Shown here one piece after another: positions 1 through 10,882 of a DNA stretch of 64,000 bases. The stretch lies in contig JAGMWU010000027.1 in the NCBI GenBank assembly GCA_018697195.1, positions 14,672,531 through 14,736,530 on the forward strand, read 5' to 3'. Source of the DNA: Certhia americana. Taxonomy: Eukaryota > Chordata > Aves > Passeriformes > Certhiidae. Under the pieces are notes generated by a model that saw nothing but the letters and a program-made list of their open reading frames with translations, was not told where the DNA came from and did not search any database. Made by a program: the position numbers and the translations under genes. The first letter of the stretch is position 1, and each line of letters begins with the position of its first letter.

Positions 1-387
1 TGTCGGAGAAGGGAACAGACAGCACACCAATATGATGTGGAACTGATTCCGATTTATTAAGCAAGTGAAAAACCTTATATATGTTTTGTGTACGTGCAAG
101 ATACAATCAACATAGTTTGTGCCAAAGGCTAAAAATATATCTGTTCATGGTCAGACCTCCAGGTGTTTAGCTTCATCCCTCCCGTGCTGCCAGCAGAACT
201 TTTTAATGATCTTGGTTATCTTTCTTGTGATTCTCTGCTGGTAACCTCCTAACTTGGGCTGCTATGTTTAACATTCCTTTGTCTAGCTTCTGTTCCTTCT
301 GCTTCACACAATTTGTTATTAAAGACACATTACAGGATTCTCTTGTACACTGGCTGGAGGCTTATGGCCCCTGTAAAGGCCCCAACA
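1..387 (-). mobile_element. LTR of family Y, copy 1 (touches the window edge)
   Basis: This 387-bp unit begins TGTCGG and ends CCAACA, so it has TG...CA ends, and it recurs at 31680-32066 with the same length and about 9 differences (near 98% identity). The - strand carries a TATA-like CATATATAAGG and an AATAAA 25-30 bases further on, so the LTR reads on the - strand. Whether it is solo or the 5' LTR of an element running off the left edge cannot be told. The high identity to copy 2 suggests a fairly recent family. Confidence 0.85.
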
Positions 388-910
388 ATAACCCATCCAA
401 ATTAGGTAATTGTATGCAAAACGAGAAAAATACTGGATTGCAGAAAATTTAGAAAACAAGAATTATTGCTCAAGTAATGGAATAGCTGATATAGTTATGA
501 ACTGCCTGCTTGGTTGGGATAACATCCACTGAACATATGATGAGGACCCCTGCTACTGATATGCCAACTATCAGAACCCGCCGTCTGAAGAAAGTGTGGA
601 CCAAAGCCCAAAACTGGAAGTGATAATAAGAATGGACTAAAACCACAACCAAGAAATGTGCATGCCCTAAAAAGACGGGCCCAAGGAGGGGCCATGCTAA
701 ATAGTTCCTGGAATATGTAAAATAGTTTTGTGGAAAAGATGAATATGCAATAGGCTGATGCAACAGAAAAGGTCTTTAAAGAGTGTCTCCAAGCACAGTA
801 AGTGTGCTCTTGGCTGAATGCCAAGCAGCCGAACATAAAAACTTCGCTTTATTGTCTTTGTCTCTTAATGTCATTTATTAAACTTTTAAATTTTAACAGG
901 AGAGTGAACC
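388..910 (+). mobile_element. LTR of family X, copy 1, truncated at its start
   Basis: From about 480 to 910 this matches the reverse complement of 38518-39083, including a shared block around 'gccctaaaaag', the motif 'ggctgaatgccaag' and the R/U5 region 'cctttattaaact'-like near 870. The strand is set by copy 2, whose 3' LTR has a polypurine tract. The first 100 bases align poorly, so the start is probably lost or was hit by the adjoining LTR Y. The right boundary is uncertain by about 15 bases. ORFs on the - strand here are incidental. Confidence 0.6.
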
Positions 911-1839
911 TAATTTTTTCACACATTTATTGGGTTTTATGGCTAGTCTTTCTTGTTCATGTTGGCTGGTTATAACTGTAATAACAATATATTTTTTTTT
1001 TTTAAATGTGACCCGTATGTGCCCTTATAAGATTTTATTCTGACATACGCTAAGTCATCTGGATGGTTCCCCATCACAGATTTAGAATATGTTAAACAAA
1101 CTGTAATGTAATGCAAGTATTGTTGAAATGCATGGTAAAAGTTTAGTTTGTTTTAGTGGAAGCAGCATAAAATTGAATAGAGGTAATTTTTTATTTGCAT
1201 TAGCAGAAGCTGTATTCTGGAAGACACACTTTCAGCTTGTGCATAACAAGAATGAGAGAAGAAAAATTATTCATAGAGTAGCTGTTCTTCTGTAGTTGGT
1301 GTATGACCCTGTCACTGTTAGTCATGTTTGTGTGTGCATAAATATAAAAACAGATTTGTGCAATACAGAAGCTTAAAATAAATTGTACTTCTTGTTTTAC
1401 TGCATGTTTTCCAGTGAGTATTGCATATGCAACAGGGGGAATGCAACTGTGGAACTTACAATGGATCTTGAGAGGCATTGCTTTAGGGAACAAAGAAATA
1501 CCCTTGTGAGACAAAAGACAACTTCACTAGTTCTTCTATCCTGATCTTATTAGCCTATGTGGATGTTTTAAAGGACTTTTTTTAGATTTGCTGTCTATTC
1601 AATGACTACTTGCAATTGCAAACTGATGCCCCTCACCTTTTGCACCTTTTAAAGAATGTATGCCAATATATGCTTTATAATTTTAGCTGTGATTGAAATA
1701 GAAATTGTACTTTAGTTGCAAGTTTGTCTCAGTGTGCGCAGATACTTGTCTATAATACTGGCATTTTCAATTATTGAGAAAACTTTTAAAAAAATTAAAA
1801 CCACAGAGCCCCTTTTTCACCACTACTACTTTTTTTCAG
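911..1839. other. HOMER1 intron 2 (3' part)
   Basis: AT-rich sequence with no coding signal. It ends with a pyrimidine tract and the acceptor CAG just before 1840. Exons 1 and 2 of HOMER1 would lie to the left of the window. Confidence 0.7.
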
Positions 1840-1971
1840 GCAATAATAAATAGCACTATCACCCCCAACATGACATTTACAAAAACATCCCAGAAGTTTG
1901 GCCAATGGGCAGACAGCAGAGCAAATACAGTCTATGGCTTGGGATTTTCATCTGAACATCACCTTTCAAAA
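1840..1971 (+). CDS. HOMER1: HOMER1 exon 3, EVH1 domain part
   Basis: These 132 bases encode 44 residues, [20 protein letters not shown] onward to HHLSK, which I recognise as residues about 55-98 of Homer1. The exon is bounded by TTTTTTCAG and GTAAGT and is phase 0 at both ends, so it reads directly into the exon at 9607. It supplies part of the EVH1 fold that binds proline-rich PPxxF ligands such as group I mGluRs, Shank and IP3 receptors at the postsynaptic density. The sequence is virtually invariant among vertebrates, with no stop or indel, so the gene looks functional. Only internal exons are in the window. Confidence 0.97.
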
Positions 1972-3202
1972 GTAAGTATGACCAATGACAATTATTTGGC
2001 CAATCAAACAACTTAAGAATCAAATGCTTTTACTGGTTGTAGCTAGACTCTGCTCACTACTGTTGTTGTTTGAAAATAGCTTACAATAAATGTTCTGTAT
2101 CCATTCTTATAATGTAAGAAGACAAAACTGTTATAGCACTTTGTTGCCTATGAATTTTCTTTTAAGTGATTGAGGAGAGTAGGGAGATTCATGTTTTCAA
2201 GAGTGTATGCTGTTAAGTCTTTCTAGGGATTCACTTGTTAGGTTTTGTTAAGTTTCTCTTCCTTAAGTTGTTATTTCATTACAGTTTTTCATTGTAGAAT
2301 TTAAAGGAGTAGATTATGTAGTATTTCTTCTGTGTTTAGATCTCCTAGAAAACAATTGCTGATAGTTTTCCAATGCATTTTTTGTCTTTTAAGCCACATT
2401 CACTTTCACTTTTTTACTGTGTTGTGCATCAAATTGCAGATATTACAACATGTGCAAGCTTAAACTAAAGCTAGTGGGAAAAATATTCCATGTAAAAGAA
2501 AACTACATTTTCTTGTTGGACTACAAAAGTTGACAGTTTTACTAAAGAAACTTAGCTCCCTATGAGCTTTTTTTCTGGTCTGATTGTGAAGGAGGGAAGT
2601 GCACCTTAATCCAAGGAAAGCAATAACTCCTTTTACTTAAAGTCATGGTAGGGTTCCTGTGAACACCCTTTCTACAAGCCCTATTGTTGCTGATACCACT
2701 TTGGTAGATGAGTCCAGGAACCTGTAAAACATCAGTGTTGTTTTTCTCCAGATGAGGAATTCCATTTTCAGTTTGAAAACAAGTTTCTAAATTAAGCAGA
2801 GAATTTTCATCTTTGAAATATACAAAAGATCTGTAAACACAAATGCAATAAAAATGAATGTATAATAAATGTTTGAGTAAAGAATAATGATTGGCTTTTT
2901 ATTAAAAAACCCTAAAAAAAAAAAAAAATCATACTAGCCCTTTTGAGAAAGTAATTGTCACTGTCCAAGGATAAGCATGGGCCTGTCAGAAAACCATTAA
3001 AACAAGAATCAGTAAATCTGCTTTATTTGGACAGTGTGATATGCTTATAAGATTTCTTCCTCTCATAATCCAATTACTTTCCCTTCTAAGAATCATCACA
3101 CACACAGGAAATTCTGAGTGATATTGAGTATATGCATGTGCATTTGTGCATGTTATTCCTTGGTGTACCCAGAAATTTTGCCATTTATTTAAATTGATGT
3201 GT
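1972..3202. other. HOMER1 intron 3, first part
   Basis: AT-rich intron sequence after the GTAAGT donor. I see no exon, conserved RNA gene or clear repeat up to the LTR at 3208. A short A-run lies near 2914-2928. Confidence 0.7.
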
Positions 3203-3207
3203 ATGTC

Positions 3208-4296
3208 TGTATTGGTTTGGAACAGCCTGTTTTTTGGTAGCAGGAAGGCCACAAAGATGGCTTCTGTGTGAAGCTACTGGAAAGCTTCCACCATGTCCAG
3301 CAGAGTCAATGGCTGATGGCTCTGAAGATGTACATGCTGCTGGCCAAAACTGGGCCAATGAGAGAGGTTGGTAATGCCTCTGTGATGACATATTTAAGAA
3401 GGAAATCAAAATAAAGTCAAGGGGGTTTTGCTTCTAGTCAGAGAAGAGGAGGAGGTGAGAACATGTGAGGGAAAACAACATGGTGACACCAAGGTTGGTG
3501 GAGAAGGAGGGGGAACAGGTGCTCCAGGTGTCAGAGCTGAGATTCCTCTACAGGCTGTGGTGAAGACCATGGTGAAACAGCTGTCCCTCTGCAGCCCATG
3601 GGTCCAAGGGGAATACAGAGATCCACCTACAGCCCGTGGGGGAGGTGCTCATGCCGGAGCAGATGATGCCTAGAGGAGGCTGTGATCCAGTGAGAGACCT
3701 GGTGGAGGGAGGGGGCCCTTGCTTCCAGGCTGGAGCAGCCTGTCCTTGGAGGACTGCACCCCATGGAAAGAGAGACCCATGTCGCAGCAGTTTTGGAGGA
3801 CTGTCTGCCCATGGGAGGGACTCATGTTGCAGCAGGTGCAGTAAGGCTGCTGCTCATGAGAGTGGACCCACACTGGAGAAGTTCATGGAGAACTGTCTCC
3901 TGTGGGAGGAGCCCCACCGATCTGACAGGGAAAGAACTCCTTTCCCAGAGCAGCAGAAGAAAATTTTGGTGATGAACTGACCAAAACCCCCATGCCCTGT
4001 CTCCCTTTGCTGTTGGTGGGAAGGAAGGAGGGTCTGGGAGGGAAATGGTGTTTTAAGGGCTTATTTTACTTCTGATTATCCTCCTCTGATTCTGTTAGTA
4101 ATAAATTCACTTTGCAACCTTAAGTTGAGCCTGTTTTGCCCTTGAAGTGTTTTCTCCCACTCCTTATCTCACTCTTGAAGAGTTCATTATTTTATTTTTT
4201 TTTTTCCTTTTCCCACTTCTGAACAGTTTTAACAGGGAAGGGTGAGTGAGCAACTCTCATGGGTGCCTGGCATTGGGCCAGCATCAAACCATGACA
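3208..4296 (+). mobile_element. Solo LTR, long ERVL-type with internal repeat units
   Basis: A 1089-bp TG...CA unit beginning TGTATTGG and ending CCATGACA. A TATA-like TATTTAAG near 3390 and AATAAA near 4101 put it on the + strand. The flanks ATGTC (3203-3207) and ATATC (4297-4301) are a target duplication with one mismatch. The middle (about 3480-3970) is built from degenerate units with recurring 'catggagaactg', 'ggaggac' and 'ctggagcag' words. These give open frames of 60-114 codons on both strands that are not genes. It resembles a common passerine ERVL LTR and is related to 7080-8132. Confidence 0.85.
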
Positions 4297-4301
4297 ATAT
4301 C

Positions 4302-5015
4302 CTAGATGCACTTGCTTGCCAACATGCTAATGACTTCTTTAATATTTCAAATGATTTAGTATAAATCCTAATTTAGTATAATGTTGGGGGTTGGGTTACA
4401 GACATTTACCTCTCATATTAACTTGTTTTCCTTAGCCATGGAATGCTTCTTTGGCAGCAAAGTATCATGCTGTAGTCATGCATAGCCTGTGTTTGCCTGC
4501 CTATCAACCGTGGGTGGTCCATGTCAGTGAAAATATTTTGATTTTTTTCATCTGTCCTTTCCTTTACTGTTTCCTTGCTCTCACCAAGAAGTACTTACTT
4601 CCTTCTTAATTATAATTGTTTCAATCCCAGTCTTTTGCTGCCCTCAAACTGATGTCTAGGAGTTTTCAGTATGTCCTTGGCTCAAAACTTTACATTGTTG
4701 TTGAAAAAATAATCTGAAAAGCTACAGTATTTTGTCTTAAGTACATTTGATTAGCAGTTACTCAGATTGCTGTGATTTATGGAAAATACACAGATTTGTT
4801 GAGAAAAATTCTGAGTCACAGGCCTTTTCAGACACTTATGGTGATAAATCTTTAGGACCTTTTCAGCAAACTGTTTCCCTTGTATTATTTCTTTATTATA
4901 AAATTGTGATTTTCATGTGAATTAAAATTGCAGATAAATGCTACTAAAATTCATAAAGGCAAAATCTTGTGTGTTATTGTGAAATTAGCAAGCATATTTG
5001 ATGGAGGGAAAATAA
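4302..5015. other. HOMER1 intron 3 sequence
   Basis: AT-rich single-copy-looking sequence between two LTRs; nothing recognised. Confidence 0.6.
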
Positions 5016-5020
5016 ACAAT

Positions 5021-5642
5021 TGTCCTGGCTTAGGGCAAGTTTAGGAGAAAATCCCAAAGGGGCTTTTTCAGAGACCAAACCCCCCACGGCCCCTCCTTCC
5101 CTCAACCGGTTTGGGACTGACTCCTTGGAGAGAAGTGGAAAGAAACCTGTTTATTTAACAGACAGAGCACCCCGCAACACACAAGATGAACAATACTGGA
5201 TCACCGTCCTGACGAGATAACAAATTCAGAAAGTCTCTCTATGGGGAGTGGTCACTGTGTTGTTGGTCTCTCCAGCGCTGGGCAGACTGTTGCAGGCCAC
5301 AAAGTGCAGACTCTTGGTCTTTCCCAGGTCCCAGTCCAGAGCAGGTTTGAATGATTCCACGAAAGGAGAGATGGAAAGAAAAACAGTCTGGAGGAAATTC
5401 GGACTGTCTAGCTAAACTAACTAAAGAGCTAAAGCAGAAGCAAGAGCAAGAAAGCAAAGCCAGCAAACAAAAGCAAAAGCAGCCACAAAAGCAGCACTAT
5501 ATGTCTGTGTCCCTCCGACTATTATCAGCAAGCTGATAACAAAACCAAAACAAAACTTCCCCGAGACAGTCTTGAAGAACATATCCAGCCTAAACACAAC
5601 AGACAATTGGGGATACAAACCTCCCAACGTCACCCCAGGACA
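5021..5642 (-). mobile_element. Solo LTR with perfect ACAAT target duplication
   Basis: A 622-bp unit beginning TGTCCTGGC and ending CCCCAGGACA, so the tips form an inverted repeat. The same 5 bases, ACAAT, flank it at 5016-5020 and 5643-5647, which fixes both ends. The family's 5' end as read on the - strand (TGTCCTGGGGTGA) matches the start of another LTR at 63954, which is why I orient it to the - strand. Short ORFs inside it are LTR sequence, not genes. No internal retroviral sequence remains. Confidence 0.9.
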
Positions 5643-5647
5643 ACAAT

Positions 5648-7058
5648 CTATTCAATCGCTGCAGTTGGTAGATAAATTCATCTTCAAATCAGAAAAACTG
5701 AATTATACATCCTGGCTCTGCTGTGTAGCTTCTGAGGTATCACATCTGTCTTCTCTTTATTCTCTTGTGTCTCTGCTCATATTACTAAGTCTCATTTCTG
5801 TGCACTGGCACTATAGTTAGGTTTACCAGAGTGTTCCTTAGTACACCTAGCATTGTAGGACTTGAAATCTAATGAGGTACTACTGGATATTAGAATAGTA
5901 CTAACAAAAACACTATATTAATGGTTTTGTTCAGAAACAGGCTGCTTCTAGAAGTTGCCTTAAAAGTTGATTCTGGAACTTTTTTCTGTACTTGGTTTAT
6001 CAAAGTCCCTAGGTGAACAGCTGTGTTGTATGTAATTTCTTTTGCAGCAGTGTCTCTGGCCCCCAATGAAATATTTCAAGTTCCAGGGAACAAAAGACGG
6101 CATGCAACCACAGAAAATGTAGTCTAGTCTGTATCTGACATCAACAGGTTAATGAAGCAAACAATCAGAGCAGAGATAATAAGGCATGTCTCCCAATAAG
6201 ATTGTTATTCTCAGATTATTGTCTGCTTAGCTATGCCACTCTAAACAAGGAGATGATTTCCAAAGCATATATCAAGTGTTTGAATTTTGGACTATTCCTC
6301 TTTGGTTCATGAGCCTTTGTCCCCCTAAACTGATTACTAGGGTAGAGTGAAACAGTGGTAACCTTTTTCTGAATGATTATTGGGACTGTGAGAATTAGTG
6401 GATCAAGATTATCCTGTAAAAAAATAAAGTCACTCTAATCAAATTCATATGCAAACAGTATTGAAGAAAGTTAATTAAACAATTGTTTATCTTCATTAGA
6501 CCTTTTCTCAATGTCAGACGACAAATTCACCTCAAGATTGTTCTATCAGGAGTCAGGCAGAAATCAATGATACCTAAAAGATGATTCCTATGTTGAATGA
6601 TATTCTTTTCACAAGATCAGAATTTCCAAGCAGAGTTCCTCCTGCTGCTGTAGTAGAAGAAACAGAATGCCCCATGATATTTGGAGAAATCTGAGGCTAA
6701 TTTCTGAAACAGAATATAAATCTACTTTTGATCGTATCCAGCTGTATGGAAAGAAATATTCCTTGTCAGGATTACTATCTGTTTTATACCTTTCAATTAG
6801 TTGGCATGATTTATTCCAAATAACTAGAGTATGATAAGTGCCAAAAGGACTAGCACAGGTACTAGTGAGAGCCTCCTGTAGTGTCCCTCCACAATTTTTC
6901 CACCTTTTCCTTAAATTTTTAATCCTCCAGAGAACCCTTCATTTCATATAATGAGATATCATCTTTGTTATTTAGTAATTTTATCAAGAGATTGCCTCAA
7001 GGAATTCTAGCAATTTTTTAGTATTTCCACTATGTTAGACTTGCTGGGTCTTAGGATG
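5648..7058. other. HOMER1 intron 3 sequence
   Basis: AT-rich intron with no exon or repeat that I recognise. Confidence 0.6.
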
Positions 7059-7079
7059 TTATCTATCTATCTGTCTATC
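7059..7079. repeat. (TATC)n microsatellite
   Basis: A short tetranucleotide run of ATCT/GTCT units abuts the left end of the LTR at 7080 and makes that LTR's target duplication hard to define. Confidence 0.8.
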
Positions 7080-8132
7080 TGTGGTGGTTTGACCCTGGCT
7101 GGCTGCCAGACAACCACCAAAGCCACTCACTCACTCCCCTCTACAACTGGACGGAGGAAAGAAAATATAACCAAGAGTTCATGAATTGAGTGAAATAAGG
7201 ACCAGGAGAGATCACTCAATAAATACCGTCACGGGCAAAACTTAGAGATATTACTTGAATTTATTGCTAACAAATTCAGAGCAGGATAATGAGAAGTAAA
7301 AAAAGACCCTTGAAAACACCTTCCACCCACCCCTCCCTCCTTTCCAGCTCTACCTCCTATGCCAGCAGTGCAGGGAGACAAGGAATGGGCATTATGGACA
7401 GTTCATCACCCATGGTTTCTCCCACTGGTCAGGGAGAGGAGTCCTTCCTCTGCTGCACCATGGGGTCCCTCCCACAGGAAACATGAACTTCTCCATGAAC
7501 TTCTCCAATGTGAGTCCATCCCACTGCTCTAGCATGAGTCTTTCCCATGGGCTACAGTTCTTCACAAACTGCTCCAACATGGGTTCCTCTTCCAAGAGGT
7601 GCAGTCCTTCAGGCACAGCCTGCTCCAGCATGGGTCCCCTACTGGGTCACAAGTCCTACCAGGAAACCCGCTCCAGTGTGGACTCCTCTCTCTATGGGTC
7701 CACAGGTCCCTGTCCAGGAGACTGCTTCAGTGCAGGCTTCCCATGGGTTCACAACCCTCTCTCAGGCATCCAGCTGCTCCAGCATGGGTCCCCTTCACAG
7801 GCTGCAGGTGGATCTGTGCATCTCCATGGTCCTCCATGGGCTGCAGGGGCACAGCAGCTTCACCATGGTCTTCACCACAGGCTGCAGGGGAATCTCATCT
7901 CCCCCCCTCCTCCACTGACCTTGGTGTCTGCAGAGTTGTTCATCTCACATACTCTCAGTCCTCTCTTTTTTGAGTGCAATTACCTCCACGCAATAACATT
8001 TTAACCTTCTTAAATATGTTATCACAGAGGCACTACCACCATTTCTGATTGGCTTGGCTCTGGCCAGCTCTGGGTCTGTCCTGGAGCCATCTGGCATTAG
8101 CTTTGAAAACCTGGCCATGAAAACCCAACACA
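7080..8132 (-). mobile_element. Solo LTR, long ERVL-type, antisense to HOMER1
   Basis: About 1.05 kb with TG...CA ends (TGTGGTGGTTTGACC at the left, CCCAACACA at the right). The - strand has an AATAAA near 7258 and a TATTTAAG promoter motif near 8010, so it is oriented opposite to HOMER1. It is diverged from but clearly related to 3208-4296, with the same array of degenerate units (7330-7910). The longest frame here, 173 codons at 7483-8004, is a by-product of these units in antisense. No clean target duplication, so the right end may be 8130. Confidence 0.8.
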
Positions 8133-9558
8133 CTAATAATTTTTTTTAACAGTTTCTATTACTGTGATACAGAAGATTCTATTTACTGTCTTCTATGTCT
8201 TCAGCCGTTCTAAATCTTAGCATCATGTTTGCTCACTTACCAATCATCTGGTCCTAAAGCTGATTTAAATAATAGGTTATCCATTAGATTTTGTGGTCTA
8301 TCTACAACTCTTAAATAAGTATCCAGTTCTGGTCATCTGTTGCCAATTTTATTGTCTGTTTTGAGACCTTTCTTGATACTTAATTAGAGGTTTCTGGATG
8401 GTATATTTTGTCTCCTTCTATATTTAGGAAACATATGCTTTTAAATAGCCTGACAGATGAAATATAGCATATCAGTGGTTAGAAATGATACTTCCTCAAA
8501 AACTAATAGCCTATGAGAAGTAGTTTAAAGACAATAAGGGTTTTTAGATCTTGAACAGCAAGTGAAGTTCTGATTGCAAATAGTTGAGGAGATTGAGTCA
8601 CACAAAGGTAGCCGTCATTCTTTTTGAATACGTGCAGTGCAAAACAATTTCTTTCTATGCTGCTTCTGGAGAGATGTAGAAGGTGTTGGTGAAGTTTCCA
8701 ATGTTTTTGTAGAATAATTTCAGTCTTGAGCTGATCATAATAAGATCATGTTATGTATAAAAGCAGTAGAAGCCAAAAAGAATGTTTAGTTACTATAGCA
8801 GTTAGTTTAGTGTCAAGCTGAGATCTATGAAGCCAAATTTTTCTCTAGACAGAATCTAGGCCCTGCTCTTAATAAATTAATTTAATTTATCAGTTTTAAG
8901 AGTGCATGTATTTCTAAATTGCTGTTTTAGCTATTTTCTGTAAGATGTAGGTGTAGCAGAGAAATCAAGCTTCATATGGCAGTTCAATGTGAAATTCTTG
9001 CATTTAGTGTTCGGTATATTTGAGTGTTTAGTTCAATGAATTTGTTAACTTGATTCATGTCAATGAATAATCATGAAATGAACTTGACTCAATATTCCTA
9101 CTGCTGCTTTCTAAATTGGCTACCAAAATGATAAATGCTGTTAAAATTTAGGAAGAAATTGGTATTGTTTCAGTCATGAAACAATGAAGCCCATTGAGGG
9201 TTCTAGGCTAATAGTGACCGTAGTGGGTTTCAGAACCAGATCATTTGTTGTCAAGAAAACAGTAGAACCTGAATCTGAAAGTAGCTGTGCAAGGCAGCTT
9301 ATCATGATTATATGCCATATATGAGGTGGGTTTTTTAAACACTATAAGCAACAAATTCAGCATTATTTTATCATAAATTTCCTATCATATAAACAGAGTA
9401 CATTATTTCTGAAAGATATGTCACTGTGTAGCTATCTTAAATAAGTATCTAATAAGGAGAAAAAATTTAAAAATTCTACTGACAGAATTTGACTTTGTAA
9501 AATATTAAGTATAACATTCTGGTTTGCATGTAGTATAAATACTTCACACCTACTCTTC

Positions 9559-9564
<6 letters not shown>
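8133..9564. other. HOMER1 intron 3, last part
   Basis: AT-rich intron leading to exon 4; no feature recognised before the T-run at 9565. Confidence 0.65.

Positions 9565-9590
<26 letters not shown>
9565..9590 (+). repeat. T26 homopolymer next to the exon 4 acceptor
   Basis: An uninterrupted run of 26 T lies 14 bases before the acceptor AG at 9605-9606, so it forms most of the polypyrimidine tract of HOMER1 exon 4. Length variation, or sequencing error in this run, is likely. Confidence 0.9.
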
Positions 9591-9595
<5 letters not shown>

Positions 9596-9606
9596 TGTAC
9601 CTTCAG

Positions 9607-9699
9607 TTTGCAGAAAAATTTCAGGAATTCAAAGACGCTGCACGACTAGCAAAGGAAAAATCCCAAGAAAAGATGGAGCTAACAAGTACACCCTCTCAA
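9607..9699 (+). CDS. HOMER1: HOMER1 exon 4, end of EVH1 domain
   Basis: These 93 bases encode 31 residues, FAEKFQEFKDAARLAKEKSQ and then EKMELTSTPSQ, which continue Homer1 from about residue 99 to 129. The splice sites are CTTCAG before 9607 and GTGAGT from 9700, with phase 0 at both sides, matching the exon at 1840-1971. The helix FAEKFQEFKDAARLAKEK is the C-terminal helix of the EVH1 domain. D replaces the E of human Homer1 in this helix (recalled), a conservative change. No damage is visible. Confidence 0.97.
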
Positions 9700-10122
9700 G
9701 TGAGTCTTATTGCCTGATTCAAGCCTAGTAATTCATAGTCTGTGCTACTTACCATATCTTTCACACATTGTATTAAAAAGGAACAGAGTACTTCACAGTT
9801 TCCTTGAATCCACTCATCAGTCAGCTAGAAGTGTCAAGAAGTCTAAGAATGCATTTAATATACTTTGCAGAAGTTTCAAAGGGGCTTGCTTTAATATGAA
9901 ATTGTCCTTTTGTTTGTTCCCATCCCTTTCTTTGAGCTTTCCTCAGAAAATATGAGTAAAGATGTTGTGCAGTTATGTAAGTCTATGGTAAAGACCTTTT
10001 ATGGTTTTTCTTATTGTATCTATGAAATCTCAGGTGATGCACTCATTACAACAAAAATTGAAGTTAAAACAGCAAGATATATTTACTTATTTCCTCCTGT
10101 TGTACTATTCATTTGTGAAATG
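9700..10122. other. HOMER1 intron 4, first part
   Basis: Starts with the GTGAGT donor. AT-rich, with incidental frames only. Confidence 0.65.
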
Positions 10123-10536
10123 TGTTGAAGGAAGATGGCAGATTCACATGTGGATTTTGGGGTTTTATTGTTAACCATGTTTGTGGAAGAATGGTTAAAG
10201 AATAAGGGACATGTAGATCTGCATCAGTTTGCAGGTGCAGAGTTAGCAAAGTTTAAGATTCAGCTAAGCTGACAAGGTCACCGTGCCCTTGTAGGAGAGC
10301 ATTATAACAACAACCAAGTTTTGTAGCTGATAAAGGGGGAAAAGAATGTTAACACTGATCCACAAGTGTAAGAAACTAAGAGGAGTTAACGTTTCTGTGA
10401 GTAGCAAATGTTAGCTTGCTTTTGCACTACGTATGAGCTTCATTATGAATTGTATAAAAGACATAACTAATGGAATAAAGCTGAGACTTACTGATCTCTC
10501 ATATTGAGAGCAATCTGTCTCCCGCTGACCCCAACA
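10123..10536 (+). mobile_element. Solo LTR, about 414 bp
   Basis: Begins TGTTGAAGG and ends GACCCCAACA. A TATA box TGTATAAAAG lies near 10453 and AATAAA near 10482, giving a compact U3-R-U5 on the + strand. Flanks (AAATG left, CATGT right) do not match exactly, so the ends could be off by 1-2 bases or the duplication has decayed. Confidence 0.75.
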
Positions 10537-10877
10537 CATGTTGTAACAGAAGAGTTTATAAACGACATCTCAAAATATGAACTAATATAGCTGTAACAGA
10601 AAAATAAATTAATATAGTCAAATTTACATTAGTTATTATTAAAATTAATTTACTTGAAAATGGATGATTTAAAATTACCTTGAAAAAATAAATTTCATCA
10701 GGCTTTTATGTCCCTCCTCTCCAGTGTTTCTGGCTCTGTGTGTAGCTATTTGCTTCATTTTAAGCAATAAAAAAGACAAAAATAGTTTATCCTCTTGGAG
10801 GATGAAACAGCTTTAAAACTACAGCAGAGGTTCCTGAACTGAGTAGGATTAATACAGCTGAGTCTTTATTTTTCTGG
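10537..10877. other. HOMER1 intron 4 sequence
   Basis: AT-rich spacer of about 340 bases between two LTRs; nothing recognised. Confidence 0.6.
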
Positions 10878-10882
10878 GGAGT

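Noticed and set aside
3428..3980. Frames of 61-114 codons on both strands
   Set aside because: Inside the LTR at 3208-4296 and caused by its degenerate repeat units.
7483..8004. 173-codon + strand frame
   Set aside because: It lies wholly within the antisense ERVL LTR, in its repeat-unit region; two other + frames overlap it and none resembles a protein.
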